Part shown: positions 11,222-23,824 of the stretch, piece after piece
How the letters are laid out: every line of letters starts with the position of its first letter
How positions within the stretch are numbered: the stretch's first letter is position 1
Assembly (NCBI GenBank): GCA_030704615.1
Contig: CM060731.1
Coordinates: 31,744,001-31,808,000 of the forward strand
Direction: 5' to 3'
DNA: 64,000 bases
Source of the DNA: Takakia lepidozioides
Lineage: Eukaryota; Streptophyta; Takakiopsida; Takakiales; Takakiaceae
Translations under genes and position numbers: made by a program
The notes under the pieces: generated by a model
Database searches by the model: none
What the model was told of the DNA's origin: nothing
The model's input: only the letters and a program-made list of their open reading frames with translations

Positions 11222-13712
11222 GAAAACCAACAGAGAATTGTGGGCGAGGTACTACCAGCTCCGTAAGGATATCAATCAGCTTGTTAGGTCTCAGAAGAAA
11301 TTATACTGGGACAAGTTATACAGTGAAATAAACTCAAACCACCATGGTGGTAATGACAAGAAATTCTGGTTGGCCCTTCAACGTTTGTACAAGCCTAAAA
11401 ACGGTCAGCAAGTACAAGCGCTGAAGACTACTAAAGGTGCAGTGGTGACTTCATCGGTTGACATTGTCAAAACCTTTGAAAATCACTACAGTATCCTTGG
11501 CAGAACTTCTAGGTCTAACAGTGAGGGGTCTTCTGCTGAATGGAGGGACACAGTTGGAAAAACTGTTCCTATGATTCAAAACAGCCCTGATGAACTGGAG
11601 TATATTTCAATGGCTTATAACGCTCCCATTAGTTCTTCTGAGATTGTGGAAGCAATTGACCATTTAAATGGATATAAAGCTGGTGGACCTGATGGTATTG
11701 TCAACGAGCTTATCAAGCACGGCGGCGATCCCATGATAGAGGCCCTAGTTCTCCTCTTTAACCTTATCTGGAAGACTGAAATGATCCCCTTTCGCTGGCG
11801 ACAGGGGGTCATTGTCAATCTATACAAGAAGGGTGACAGAGAAGAACCGGGGAACTACCGTGGCATCACGCTCCTCAATGCTGTTGGCAAGACATTCTGC
11901 AGAGTTATAAGTACTCGTCTCGAGGTTGATCTGGAGTCTAGAGGTTGTTTCCACGAAGGCCAAGCTGGCTTTCGGCGAAACAGGGGCTGTGTGGATCATA
12001 TCTTCACTCTCAGCCAGATTATCCAGGGAAGGAAAAAAGAAGGGAAACCCACTTATGTTTTTTTCCTGGATGTCAAAAAGGCTTATGACACAGTGTGGAG
12101 AGATGGCCTATGGTTCCGCCTCTGGTCTTGTGGGATCAAGGGAAAGATGTGGAGAGTTGTCCACAACTTGTATGCTCACACCAAAAGCTGTGTCACTGTT
12201 AACGGACAGAAGTCCAACTTCTTTGACATAGACCAAGGTGTAGCTCAAGGATGTACTCTCTCCCCTCTGCTCTTCAATGTTTTTATCAATCAACTCCTCG
12301 AGGATGTGGAAAGTGAGGGATTTGGGTTAAGGGTGGGTGATACCACCAAACCAGCCCTTATGTTTGCGGATGACTTCGCAGGCATAGGGGAGACTCCAAC
12401 CAATCTCCAGGAGTTGATTGATTGCGCGAAGAGATACTTTGATATTTGGGGGCTATAGGCTAATGTCAGCAAATGTGCAGTGGTAGCATTCAACGACAAA
12501 GGAGAGGGAGGAAGTGATCTTAAGTGGCAGTGGGGTAGCCAAGAGATCCCAGTCCTCCCTTCCTACACTTACCTGGGCGTTGAGTTTTCCTCCAATTGTA
12601 ATTGGGATGCACATATCCGGAAAGTTGTTCAAACTGGCAAGGGCAAAGCTCTGGGGCTCACTAAATTTTTCCACTGCAGAGGGGTCAACTCTGAGGTTAA
12701 GAAAACCATGCTTTGCCGCGTTATTAGACCTGCCTTGGAGTACGGATCTGCTATATGGGTTGATAACTCCAACCAGGCTAAGTCTCTAGAATCCATTCAA
12801 GTGGGGGTGCTTAAGGAGTGTATGTCAGCATGCTCCAAAATAGCCAATGTGGCTGTTCGGGGTGAGTTTGGCATTCCGTCCTTAAGCTCCCGACGAGATG
12901 AATTCAAGGTCAGATGGTGGGGTCAGCTGCAACATATGCCCAACACCAGATATCCTAAGTTAATCGACTCTATATCTTGGAAACATGACCACCCTGTCAA
13001 ACAGGCTAAGTCCTGGCAGAAGAGAGTAGAAGAGATTCTCAAGGACCTGGACCTGGATCCGCAAGTCTTGACCCTGCTGGATAAATCTGACTTAGAGGCT
13101 GTAGTGTCCGAAGCCATGTCTGTTGCCATGAGATTGTCTGATGAAAATGAAGTTAGGCAGAAAACTTCCCTGAACTTGTTTCCAGTCAGTGACATGGGGG
13201 AGGACATCTTGGATGACCTCAAGGGTCTACCCACTCTCGACACTAGACTGAAATTTAAACTCAGGGCAGGAAGCCTACCTTTGAACAGCAAACAGAAGCA
13301 GAGAGGAAAGGGAGAGTGCAATTGCCCGTTGTGTGGGCAATCTGAAGACAGTATTCATTTTCTGATACACTGTCCAGGGTTCTCTCACCAAAGAGGCACT
13401 CTCTTCAAATCTATCAAGGGAATTGTGCCTGTACCCCTGTTTACCAACTTTGAAAGTCTCGAGGCTGAGCCGAAAGCCCAGGCCCTCCTGAGGCCTAGTT
13501 TTTGGGCAAATCACACACAGCTGATTGATGCTTGTGTGAAGGGATTTCTAGAGGATATCTGGAAAACCCGGATTAATTCTATATATGAAGGTAAGTCTTA
13601 CTACCAACGTCAGCCCCTGACAGAGGTAGGTTCTGTCCCTTTTGTTCCCGCTCAAAGTGGGCGCGGGGTCAATAGCCACAAGGCAACGGCAAACAACGTC
13701 TTATGAGTACAA
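11222..13712 (+). mobile_element. LINE-B, non-LTR retrotransposon, 5'-truncated, RT and C-terminal zinc finger
   Basis: Two open pieces in the same frame (11220-12458 and 12480-13706) are separated by one stop: a GAG codon, still present in the related copy at 54.9 kb, has become TAG after DIWGL. The reverse transcriptase shows RWRQGVIVNLYKKGDREEPG, NYRGITLLNAVGK, the blocks FFLDVKKAYDTVW and AQGCTLSPLLFNVF, and the catalytic MFADDF. A C-terminal zinc motif reads CPLCGQSEDSIHFLIHCP. The endonuclease domain is missing, so the copy is 5'-truncated. The body is flanked by a 15-bp target duplication, TCTCTCTCCATATTT (11207-11221 and 13713-13727). The YRGI type of RT differs from the plant L1 type (LINE-A) at 24 and 37 kb. 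Confidence 0.9.
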
Positions 13713-13727
13713 TCTCTCTCCATATTT

Positions 13728-15146
13728 CTCGTAACCTTAGAGAAAAGGACTGTTGTTTTGATTCTGCTTATAGTTACTGATCTTACCAATGGATGTCATT
13801 TTTGCAGAAATTTCAGGGAAGTCAGATGTCTGGACTTCAAACGACAGGGCGCCCCCTTTGAAGTCATCATCTTGTGGCAATTTTGCCTGTATATTTTAAC
13901 TGTAGGTGGAAATTTATGCGCATAAGGATGTTTGGTCTAGCCTAAATCCTGTGTTCGGTGTTTGAGGGATTGGCACTGGACTCTCAGGGGTATTGAAGGT
14001 TATCACGATTTCAAAACTGCATCTTGCAGCATATTTGCAAAAGGCAGAGCAAATGTGAAGCTTCTCCGGCTAGAAGCATGAAGCATTAAGAATTATACCT
14101 AGCTGGTTGTTCTATTGCAGACCTACTTGGGGGGCCCTGAGGAAAGGATTGCAAAAGTTAGGTCTTGCGCAGGAAGTCTTCCCCTCAGTCTGAGCTCTCA
14201 TGCTAGCGCACAGCTTTCAGAGGGTCTTTTCCGTAGAACGTTGCATTCTTGTCAGCATTCTAGTCACACCTATGTCCTAACTTGGACTATTTTGTTTGTG
14301 TTGGTCAGTTGCAATGGGATCTACTGTGTCTCCCATCATCTTTGATGTTGAATTGTTGGTCAGGCCATCTTTCTTAGCCCACACCTTCAGCCATCCCAGT
14401 TCATAAGTTCTGGTTACAATAGATACTTATTATTCCACTATCATGCGCATAGAGATGGGTGACTGACCAACCCGGCCAGGTCAAATTTGATCTGGGATGA
14501 TGAATCTCAAGTAGGTGGACAACACCATTGTGGAAGTATTTGATAGAATTTACATACAAGCAAGCAATGACAACCGACTTGCCATTGCAGGCAAGTGCTT
14601 ATCTTGTTGACCTGAAAATTTTAACCGTTGGCGCAACTACACTCTGGTATATACTATATACAGACAAAACCACTGACATGAACAGATTAACATTGGCCAA
14701 GCATTAGATAGGGCCCTGGAGTTGAATGGAGGGAGCCGGTTCAGCCAGCGTGGACCCTCCGTCACCCCACGCCCACCCCCGCCTCCATCGCCCGCGTACT
14801 GCGCGGCAGCTGCCGTGCGGCGCGCCCTCCCGCGCCTCATGTGTCCGCTGCGGGGACATGACGCATGCCCTGGCCATGCCCTCTCCCGCATCCCATCCCG
14901 CCTCCCATCCTGCCCTCATGCCTGCCATCGTCCTGCATCCAACGCTATCCCAAGCATACATCATGCATTCATGAAATTATGCATGATTCAAAAATTATTC
15001 TGACAGGTATTCAAATTTCAAATCTGAGCAAAGGACTTGACGTTCAAATATATGCCACGTCGTCACATACATGGCCACCCCAATTGAGGGTTTTGATATC
15101 CTCATCGTGCATTTCCTCGTACAGCAGTTATTTCCATGCTTTCCAA
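13728..15146. other. No gene recognised
   Basis: Non-coding as far as I can see. A strongly GC-rich island spans 14720-14940 and gives long but meaningless open frames on both strands (Pro/His/Arg-rich). Confidence 0.4.
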
Positions 15147-16800
15147 ACGCGTTCCTATGCAACGAGGGCGTTCACATTCCATGGAACGCGATGATCGCAG
15201 AATATGCATAGCACGGTCTGGGATGGAGGCTTTGGAGACCTATGAGCAAATGATGCGCGCGGGGGGGGGGGGGGGGGGGGGGTGGGGGTTGAGGCCCAAC
15301 CATATCACGTTTGTTTGCATTTGTAATGCGTGTGCGAGCCTTGCAGCCTTGGAAAATGGCAAAGAGGTCCATGGTGATATCGTCAAAGTTGGAATAGTAC
15401 CAGACGTCATTCTGAACACTGCCCTGGTGGACATGTATGCCAAATGTGGGAGCATTGAAGATGCAAAGGGAGTGTTCGACAACATGGCTGAACGAAATGT
15501 GGTGTCATGGAACGCGATGATTGCAGAATATGCACAACACGGGTGTGGAATGGAGGCTTTGGAGACCTATGAGCAAATGATGCGCGGGGGGTGAGTCCCA
15601 ACCATCACGTTTGTTTGCATTTGCAATGCGTGTGCGAGCCTTGCAGCCTTGGAAAAGGGCAAAGAGGTCCATGGTGATATCGTCAAAGCTGGAATAGTAC
15701 CAGACGTCATTCTGAACACTGCTCTGGTGGACGTGTATGCCAAATGTGGGAGCATTGAAGATGCATTGAGCAGATGATGTGGGAAAGGGTGAAGCCCGAC
15801 CCGCATCACGTTTGTTTGTGTTTGCAAGGCATGTGCAAGCTTGGCAGCTCTCGATAAGGGCAAAGAGGTCCATGGTGACATCGTCAAAGCTGGAAATGTA
15901 CCAGATGTTATTCTGCACAACATCTTTGTGGACATATATGCCAAATATGGGAGCATTGAAGATTCAAATGGAGTGTTTAACACTACGGCTGAACGTAATG
16001 TGGTGTCGTGGAACGCAATGATTAAAGGATATGCACAGCGGGCGCGGGACTGAGGCTTTGCAGACATATGAGCAAATGATGCAAGAAGAGGTGAAGCCCA
16101 ACCACATCACATTTTTTTGTGTTTGCAATTCATGTGCAAGGGTGGCAGCCTTGGAAAAGGACAAAGAGGTCCATGGTGACATCGTCAGAGCTGGTATTGT
16201 ACCAAATGTCACTCTAAACAATGCCCTCGTGGACATGTATGCCAAATGTGGGAGCATGGAGGATGCAAAGGGAGTGTTCAACAATATGGCCGATCGAGAT
16301 GTGGCGTCTTGGAATGCTATGATTGCAAGATATGAAGGAATGAAGCTGGACAGTATCACCTTTATATGTTTTCTCTCTGCATGCAGCCATACTGGCCTAC
16401 TGGATGAAAGAAGACACAACTTTGATTCCCTAAGTCAACATCATGATGAAAGCACTTTGGCTGCATGGTGGACCTTCTTGGACATATGGGGCAATTGGAT
16501 GAGGCAAAGGAGCTTTTAACAAAAATGCCAATGAAACCAAATGCTTTGGTTTGGAGGGCCTTGCTTGGTGCTTGCAGAATCCATGGCAATGTGGAGATGG
16601 TTGAACGTGCAGCAACATCTATTCTCAAGTGGGATGAACAGGATGTTGCGACTTATGTGTTGCTATCAAACATCTATGCTGCAGCTGGCAGGTGGGACGA
16701 TAGTGCAAATGTACGAAAAATGATGAAGGTAAGAGGGGCTAGAAATGAGCCAGGTCATTGCTGCATTGAGGTCGGCCTCAGCTCACCGCGTCCCTACCAC
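15147..16800 (+). pseudogene. PPR protein (PLS type with E motif), broken, internally duplicated
   Basis: About four tandem copies of a ~100-codon PPR block are recognisable at the DNA level. Each has a version of MEALETYEQMM, NHITFVCICNACASLAALE, GKEVHGDIVKAGIVPDVIL, NTALVDMYAKCGSIEDAKG and MAERNVVSWNAMI. The last part (16465 on) has VDLLGHMGQLDEAKELL, KPNALVWRALLGACRIHGN and YVLLSNIYAAAGRWDD, the usual E-region that ends such proteins. PLS-class PPR proteins act in organelle C-to-U RNA editing. The blocks lie in different frames with stops between them (after 15594, near 15776 and near 16053), so the gene cannot be translated as one protein. A run of 22 G (15261-15282) breaks the first block. 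No DYW domain is seen. Confidence 0.8.
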
Positions 16801-17726
16801 TGGGAAGATCGGAAAACCCCTTGGCTGCTCCATGTTATACTAAGACTGCGAGAAGCAAGAAGCCGGAGTACCAACAATGAAGTGGTGAGCGAATGACTCG
16901 TGACCTCCTCATTGACGTTAAAAGCAGGTGTGGCGTATTCTGCCACTTTCTGAGCCTAATTCTCAGGCCGAATTGGCCACCCAGGGTCTACTGCCGATTC
17001 GGCAGGCAGAATTGGCAGGGATGGCCGATTACGCACAGAGGACGCTAGAGCTACCAGCGAGGCCCATGTCGTCAGCTATCAGGGCTCGCCCAAATGCCGC
17101 TTACAAGGCAGAATCGGCCAACCATTTAGGCATTTTTGCACCTAATAATTATTTCAATCGATCAGACTACTTAGGCACGTTTCTCAACCCATTTCTCGCA
17201 AGTGTTGGCTTCTATTTTCTTTTCACAAATGCTGAGGCATTTCATGAGAGCTTGGACTAAGCCGCAATATCTCTGCTAAGATTTTGGCTCAGTTTCGAGG
17301 TAGCAAAGAGCTTCTCTTCGAATTTCAGGATAGGACATAGGTGTTGGTTCCCTGTCTCCTTCCAGGCTTTCTTGAGACTTTCCACAAACGATGCCAAGGT
17401 GAGACGTGTTCAATTTGTAGATCCCTCTGCCCCTGGGGAAGGCGTTAGGGAGCAGTATAGATGCAGATATCTTGGCGTGGTCGAAGCCCTGGGGAATCGG
17501 TTCCTAGGGCAGGAGGGTGGCTGAGGGAGAGAGCGAAAGGGAGAAGTAGAAACGGTCAAGCCTGGCCATGCTCAGGTCCTGAAAGCCTTTGTTGTTTGTC
17601 CAGGTAAAATGAGGGAATGAAGAAGAGGAAGTGAGGAGCGAGGAGGACCTTCCACCTCCACCAGACTGTGAGTTTGGGTCAGGCAGTTCCAAGAGCACTC
17701 CTCATCGGGGTTGAGGCTGTAAGAAC
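16801..17726. other. No gene recognised
   Basis: Downstream flank of the PPR relic. A 110-codon open frame at 16928-17260 has no family I recognise, and its first half contains repeated GCCGAATTGGC-like words, so I do not call it a gene. Confidence 0.35.
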
Positions 17727-17980
17727 CAGTGTTGTGCGGGTCCGGGTTTTGACCCCGGGTACCCGGCGGGTTAGGATCCAGGTTACCCGGACCCGTGTCA
17801 TATGAAAAAACCCGGACCCGCACCCGGACCTGCACCCGGACCCGCCTACTGGGTCCAGAACCCGCTAAACCCGCTACCCGCGGGGCCAGTATGGTGGGTC
17901 GGGTCCGGGTTTTTATTTTATTATATATATTTATATTTATAATTAGAAATTGTGAAAAAAAAAAAAAAAAAAAAAAAAAC
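17727..17980 (+). repeat. hAT-like terminal sequence with CCCGG-rich repeats and a poly(A) run
   Basis: It begins CAGTGTTGTGCGGG, the same start as the small hAT-like element at 59269. It continues with many short, partly palindromic words (ACCCGGACCCG, GGGTCCGGGTTTT) to 17915. A long poly(A) run follows at 17953-17978. The matching right end (CAACACTG) was not found, so the unit is truncated or of another kind. Confidence 0.4.
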
Positions 17981-18185
17981 ATGCCCCTTACCCCGGGAGA
18001 CCTTGAGCCTCTCCTTCTTCACTTGCTTGACTCATCGCAGGTACTCTCGTAATCTCTCTCTCTTTGAATTTTTGTGTGTTTAGGGTGGGACGTGTAGGGT
18101 CCGCCAGGCAACTAAGATGTGCGTTGTATTTCTGGTTGTGCAGATCAGAGAAGAGAGGGAGGCCACAACAACATGCAAGCCCCAC

Positions 18186-19150
18186 CAATCTTGAGCTCCC
18201 ACAATGCATGTTTTTTTTGCAATGTTTTTTGCTTTCGTCTTTTTGTGTGCTTGATTAAGGGTTGGGGTGGTTGTAGGTTATGCGTAGGAGGCGGGCGAGC
18301 ACTAAGCCGGTGTGAGCAGCCAACCCCACCACTCTTGAAAGTAGGGTGGCTGGCCCACAATGCATGTTTTTTTTTTTTTTAATGTTTTTGGCTTTCGTCT
18401 TCTTGTGGTGATTAAGGGTTGGGAATATGGCTGGCAGGTTGTGCATAGGAGGCACGAGCAGTAAGGCCGTGTGAGCAGCCAGCCCCCCCACCACTCTTGA
18501 AGGTAAGCTAGCTGGCCCACGATGCATGTAATTTATTTTTTTTTCATGTTTTTGGCTTTCTTCTTCTTGTGGTGATTAAGGGTTGGAGATATGGCTGGAA
18601 GGTTGTGCATAGGAGGCACACGAGCAGTAAGGCCGTGTGAGCAGCCAGCCCCCCCACCACTCTTGAAGGTAAGCTGGCTGGCCCACAATGCATGTAATTT
18701 TATTTTATTTTCATGTTTTTGGCTTTTGTGTTCTTGTGGTGATTAAGGGTTGGGGATATGGCTGGCAGGTTGTGCGTAGGAGGCACACGAGCAGTAAGGC
18801 CGTGTGAGCAGCCAGCCCCCCCACCACTCTTGAAGGTAAGCTGGCTGGCCCACAATGCATGTAATTTATTTATTTTTTCATGTTTTTGGCTTTCGTGTTC
18901 TTGTGGTGATTAAGGGTTGGGGATATGGCTGGCAGGTTGTGCGTAGGAGGCACACGAGCAGTAAGGCCGTGTGAGCAGCCAGCCCCCCACCACTCTTGAA
19001 GGTAAGCTGGCTGGCCCAGGCCCCACAATGCATGAATTTTTTTTTTTTATGTTTTTGGCTTTCGTCTTCTTGTGGTGGTTGATTAAGGGTTGGGGAAATG
19101 GCTGGCAGGTTGTGCGTAGGAGGCAGACCAACAATAAGGTCATGGCCATT
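18186..19150 (+). repeat. Tandem array, unit about 156-173 bp, six units
   Basis: The word CCCACAATGCATG (or CCCACGATGCATG) recurs near 18200, 18356, 18517, 18682, 18850 and 19023. Each copy is followed by a T-rich tract, TTTTTGGCTTTCGT, TTGTGGTGATTAAGGGTTGG, GCAGGTTGTGCGTAGGAGGC and CCACCACTCTTGAAGGTAAG. Unit length grows along the array through the T-tract. No coding function is seen. Confidence 0.85.
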
Positions 19151-19289
19151 TATGCCATCATCAATATCCAAGGTAGGTTTCCCATCCAAGGTCAATTGCA
19201 TTTGTTTCTTTTTTGTTTTTTTGGGTGATGAAGAGGGGCGGAGAGAACTTGGCTCGCCCACCCACACATGGCTGAAAGGAAACATTGGT

Positions 19290-19700
19290 GCAGGATGGAG
19301 GCTTTGGAGACATATCAACAAAACATGTAGGAAGGGCTAGAGCCCAAAAATGTTTTGAAACCATGCACACTAGGGAGTACAAGAATCAGAACGATGGGAG
19401 GTACAATTTGTGCCAGGCTGATGTCTCCAAGACCTCTTTGCCCTTTTAATCCAGGGCTGCCAGGCTTGCACATGCATGGCTGAGAAGCAGTGCATCGGTC
19501 CTCACAATGAGGCTTTGGAGACATCAGCAAATGATGTGGGAAGGGGTACTAGTGCCCAAACAGTTTCAACTTGCATGTAGGCCCAAGAGTGTAGATGACA
19601 TGAGCTGATACAATTCCTGCTCTGATGATGTTTCCAACACCTATTTGCCATTTTCATCCAAGGCGGCCAGACTTGCACACGCATTGGAAACAGATTTGAA
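19290..19700 (+). pseudogene. PPR gene remnants
   Basis: Short stretches repeat the DNA of the PPR relic at 15-16 kb: GATGGAGGCTTTGGAGACAT at 19295 followed by a degenerate QQM/EGLEPK segment, and again AATGAGGCTTTGGAGACATC near 19506. Frames are lost. It looks like a scrambled partial duplicate of the upstream PPR gene. Confidence 0.4.
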
Positions 19701-19760
19701 CATGACCTGGTTAGGATTGGCTCCTTGTCAACAACCTTAATCAGCCATGCGGGCCTGGGA

Positions 19761-21230
19761 AATATTCAGAATAGAATGACATGAAGTATTGTGCAAGCTG
19801 GGCATAGGCGGTCCTCCTGTTGCAGGGGTTCCCATCTGCCAGCCTCTATCCATAGATTGTGGGAGCCCACCCTGAACAGCCCCAATGGCCTCAGGAGGGC
19901 AGGAGATAAAGGCGTCGGAAGGTAATTGGGCCGCAAGATTCTATCATCTCGGAGAACCAAGAATATCTCTGGATAGTTCTAAATGGAGCTTTGTTGTGAT
20001 ATTGGGTAGCTTCTCCTGACATGTAGTTCCATATGCTCCCCTCTCTGCAACCAAGAGATTGACTGCAGCAGTGCATTGAGCTTTCACACTCTGAACAATG
20101 GTAACAAAATCATCTCTACTCACCATTTGAGGCTGACCGATCATTAGAGACAACATATTCGCCATGTAAGACTGCCCCATGAGTTTGAATGACAAAGTTT
20201 CTTGACCAGTATTCAAATCAAGCACCCACTTCTAACATTATTTCTACCACATCTGAAAACAAGAGAATTTTAGGTTACCATCAAATTATGGCGCCATGAG
20301 TCTGCTTCATAGACATCCCACTGCGACAACCGTGCATGTCATTCATCCTCTAGTTTTGGCGAGAAAATGAGAAAAAAAACCCTTTATTTTCCTGTAGTGA
20401 GGTGGACTCAATATTTTGCGAGAATTTGCCAAGAATAAAAAGGCTAAGCTATGGAAATACTCCCAAAGACCAGAAACCAACGAGAGCTAAGAAAAACAAT
20501 AGTGTGGAAGACCGTCCGCCACAGAGAACTAGAACACTAGAAAGAAGATGCCAACGAGACTAACACAAGAACAATTATAGGAATTGCAAGAGAGAAACAT
20601 CAGCACAATCAGAGCTAGGCTGCAACATTAAATCATGAGCTGAGTTTTGAACTTAATATCCCTAGCCTAACGTTGTCTTTCAACATTTTCGATTTGATCG
20701 AACCAAAAAGTGACATTTTTTAAATTTCCTAAACTTGAGATCCACTTGAAACTCTAGTGTAGTGGTGTAATGACTACCACCATATCCAATTGCAAGTCGA
20801 TATGATTTTTCCTATGGAATGTTTTGTATGGATTTATACATAAGGCTATGAAAGGTGAAAATGTCTAACCAAGTTTCTGTTGAAAATTATGATGAGTACA
20901 AGCAGATAGTGTATATTACTGCAACTGTAAGGGAATAACTCATAATGCACAGCAAAGCTGTTACAATGTTTAAACAAAACGAAATGTTAGACAGGGCACT
21001 ATGAAAACGAGATGGATCTTACTACAATAGTAAAAGCTGGTGAGAGAGAGAGCTCCCGCAAGTCTATCACTAAGTCCTACTAGGCACGGTGTAAAAACGA
21101 GTTCACAAACCAAGAAGTCTATCTACCAAGAAAAGATAAAGTCACTAGTCTAACGGCAAGGATACAGTAATCTTGTTGAAATTGTATGAGTTGTGAGATG
21201 TCTGATTGCTGTATCACGAATTATTTCTAC
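19761..21230. other. No gene recognised; probably contains the 3' LTR of copia-1
   Basis: The right edge (21231, reading TTTCTACA before CTCCCACTC) is where a Copia LTR should begin on the minus strand, so much of this stretch is probably the LTR. Its outer end could not be placed because the partner LTR is gone. A minus-strand frame of 93 codons (20225-19944) is open but not recognised. Confidence 0.35.
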
Positions 21231-21276
21231 ACTCCCACTCATCGAACCAACCATTATAGAATTACAAGTAGTTTCA

Positions 21277-22700
21277 TCAGCCAAAACCACATGCCACTAC
21301 ACCACATGCATCGCGGAACTTGTTAAACTTCTCAGCAGCCAGAGCCTTTATAAGAATATATGTCACTTGCTCATGTGTGCTAACATACTTGATGTCAAAG
21401 ACCTTCTCTACTTGCTTCTCTCGAGTGTAGTGATACTGGACATCGATATGTTTGGTGCGCTTCTGAAACTCCGGATTATGTACCAATCTTATGCAGCCCA
21501 TATTATCGCTGCACAGAGCCGTTGCCTTTCCCTGTCCAAACCCAATGTCATATAAGAGCCTGCGGAGCTACACCGCTTCCTTGGTAGCTGCTACATATTC
21601 AGTCTCAGTCGTGGAAGTTGATGTGCATTGTTGACGTTGGCTAGTCCACCCTATTGCCCCACCATTTAGGATGAAAACATATCCACTTCTAGATTTTCTA
21701 GTATCCAGATCCCTTGCATAGTCAGAGTCACAAAATCCGAGAAAACAGTCTCCCAATGGTCTCGTTTTGGCTTGGCACTAAATTTTGCCACAATGTTCAC
21801 GACATATCCAATGTCAGGCCAAGTGCCTATCATGGCAAACATGAGACTTCCAACTACTCTCTGATACAACACGCTCTCCACTTCATCCAGGATATCATCA
21901 GTAGAATCCAAAGAAGGTCTCAATTGGGAATTAGGGTCTGTAGGAACGAACACAAGGCATGCATCTTGCAAGCCAAACTGCTCCACGATGGTTGAGAATG
22001 TATCTCGTTTGACTGAGAAAAATCCTGCATATCTAAGGTCTGTCCCGAGTGATTTGAAGTCCAACATAGCAATCTGCCTCACTGTATTAACCTCAAAAGC
22101 CTTACTGAGGTAATCCATCATCTCATTGACTATTGCTCGGTCAACACCGCATACAAGTCTATCATCTACAAAAATGGTTGTGATGATCTTAGATCCCTAA
22201 ACACAAGGATCTGTAGAGCTAGGTTGGAGCTCATATCTCACCAAGAACTCATGAAACTTGGAATTCCACGCCCTTGATGACTGCTTCAGCCCGTAAAGAT
22301 TTTTTTTTGAGGATACAAACCATATTTTCTCGGCCCTTCTCCACATAACCTTACGGCTGCTCCATGTAATAATCCTCGTGAAGATCTCCAGTAAGGAAGG
22401 CAGTCGTCACATCAAATTGAATGATCAATAGTCTTCCGCTGCAGCTATAGCTAGGATGACTCGTATGGAATCAAACTTGACAATGGGTGAAAATGTCTCA
22501 TTGTAGTCAATTCCAGCAATCTATGAACACCCTTTTGCTATAAGACATGCTTTACAGCGTGCCATTGTACCAAGCCTTCACTTTTGTTTTATATACCCAT
22601 TTGCATTTTATGGTCTTTCTGTCTTTGGGCAGGTGTATTAGCTCCCATGTCTTGTTCTTTTGGAGCGATGAAAATTCTTTGTCCATGGCCCTGATCCAAT
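21277..22700 (-). pseudogene. copia-1 reverse transcriptase and RNase H, broken
   Basis: The RNase H part shows GFCDSDYARDLDTRKSRSGY, the block SGYVFILNGGAIGWTSQRQQ, then TETEYVAATKEAV and KRTKHIDVQYHYTREK, all typical of Copia. The RT part has QRVVGSLMFAMIGTWPDIGYV. The catalytic YVDD-type motif is degenerate (near IVDDRLVCGV). Frames change several times. No function is expected. Confidence 0.75.
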
Positions 22701-22707
22701 AGGCTGA

Positions 22708-23569
22708 CTAGGCCGCCTTATGAAACGATGCAGGTTCTTCCATGGTCCCCATGTCTACTGCCACAACTATCCAAGCTTGTGAATCTTTTCTTCCAGCTAC
22801 TTCCCACCACTTTCCATAATGGTTTGGTGGCCTCATATTCCTCACTGGTCTTGTTCTCACTTCATCACCATCTGTCCTTCCCTTTACAAATAGGTTCCCA
22901 GATGCAGTATCTCCCACTGGCACAACAAATTCTCCATCGGTCTCTGATGGAGCTGGTTTTGATATCTCTTGATCCATTGATTCCAACTCGGGATTGATGC
23001 AGTCTTTCTCATCTTGCGGTGCCTCAACTCCAAGCGTGGCTTCATTCATGGTAATTTCGCCTTTATGGTTTCTTTTTTTCAAGTGCAGGTTTTGTTGGCT
23101 AAAACCCTCTGTTAGCCAAAACCTTCTCTTCAAGATTTTGTTGACAAAAACCCTCAGTGGGTTGATCACCAGCCAAAACCCTAACTCCAAGGTCCCCATG
23201 ATGAAGAACCTCATGGAAAATTACATATCTGCTCACCTTTATTTGTCTCTTGATTGGATCCCAAAGCCTATATGCTTTGCTACATCCTTCCTTCATATAT
23301 GCAGTTTTGATCCCTTTGTCTACTGCCTGTCCAAGGCTGAAAAAGTTCCTCTTCAGTTCAGGAACGTAAAGTGCCAGCTTGATCTCTCCTGCCACGATCT
23401 TGTTTCCAACCTTACAACTTATTTCAATGTCACCAACACCGGCAAGTTCCCACAACTTATGATCATCTACAACGTGAACATGCCAAATACAGCTCTCTAC
23501 AGGCGTTAAAGTTTTGAACCAATCTCGTCTATTTGTCATAAAACAGATGCACCTCCATCCACATACCAA
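22708..23569 (-). pseudogene. copia-1 protease fused to the post-integrase region, broken
   Basis: The piece 23569-23099 starts with a damaged protease (ICFMTNRRDWF, ELKRNFFSLGQAVDKG) and passes directly into YRLWDPIKRQIKVSRYVIFHE, so the integrase core has been deleted. The segment 23085-23195 holds short tandem copies of GGTTTTGGCTAAC-like sequence. The next piece ends RPPNHYGKWWEVAGRKD, the linker before RT. Confidence 0.65.
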
Positions 23570-23824
23570 GCTTCTTTGTCCAATTGCTTACTTGATGTGG
23601 CAGCAAACGCGATACTTCCACTAGCAAGGATGTTTGCTTGGCTTTTCTCTTCGTCGCTTCTATCTTTCTTTCTGCTTCTACACTATCTTGCCCAATGACC
23701 TTTCTCTCCAAACTTATTACATGTGGTCTTCCTCTTGAGCTCCTTTATGTACTCAGAGTCCTCTCTTCTGCCGTTTCTATCTCAGCCATGGTTTCTGTCG
23801 ATGGCCTTCCCCAAAAAAGCCTCA

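Noticed and set aside
14722-15003. Several overlapping open frames of 80-110 codons
   Set aside because: They arise from a GC-rich, Pro/His/Arg-coding island open on both strands, without conserved motifs.
16928-17260. 110-codon open frame as a gene
   Set aside because: The first half follows repeated GCCGAATTGGC-like words, and nothing in it resembles a known family.
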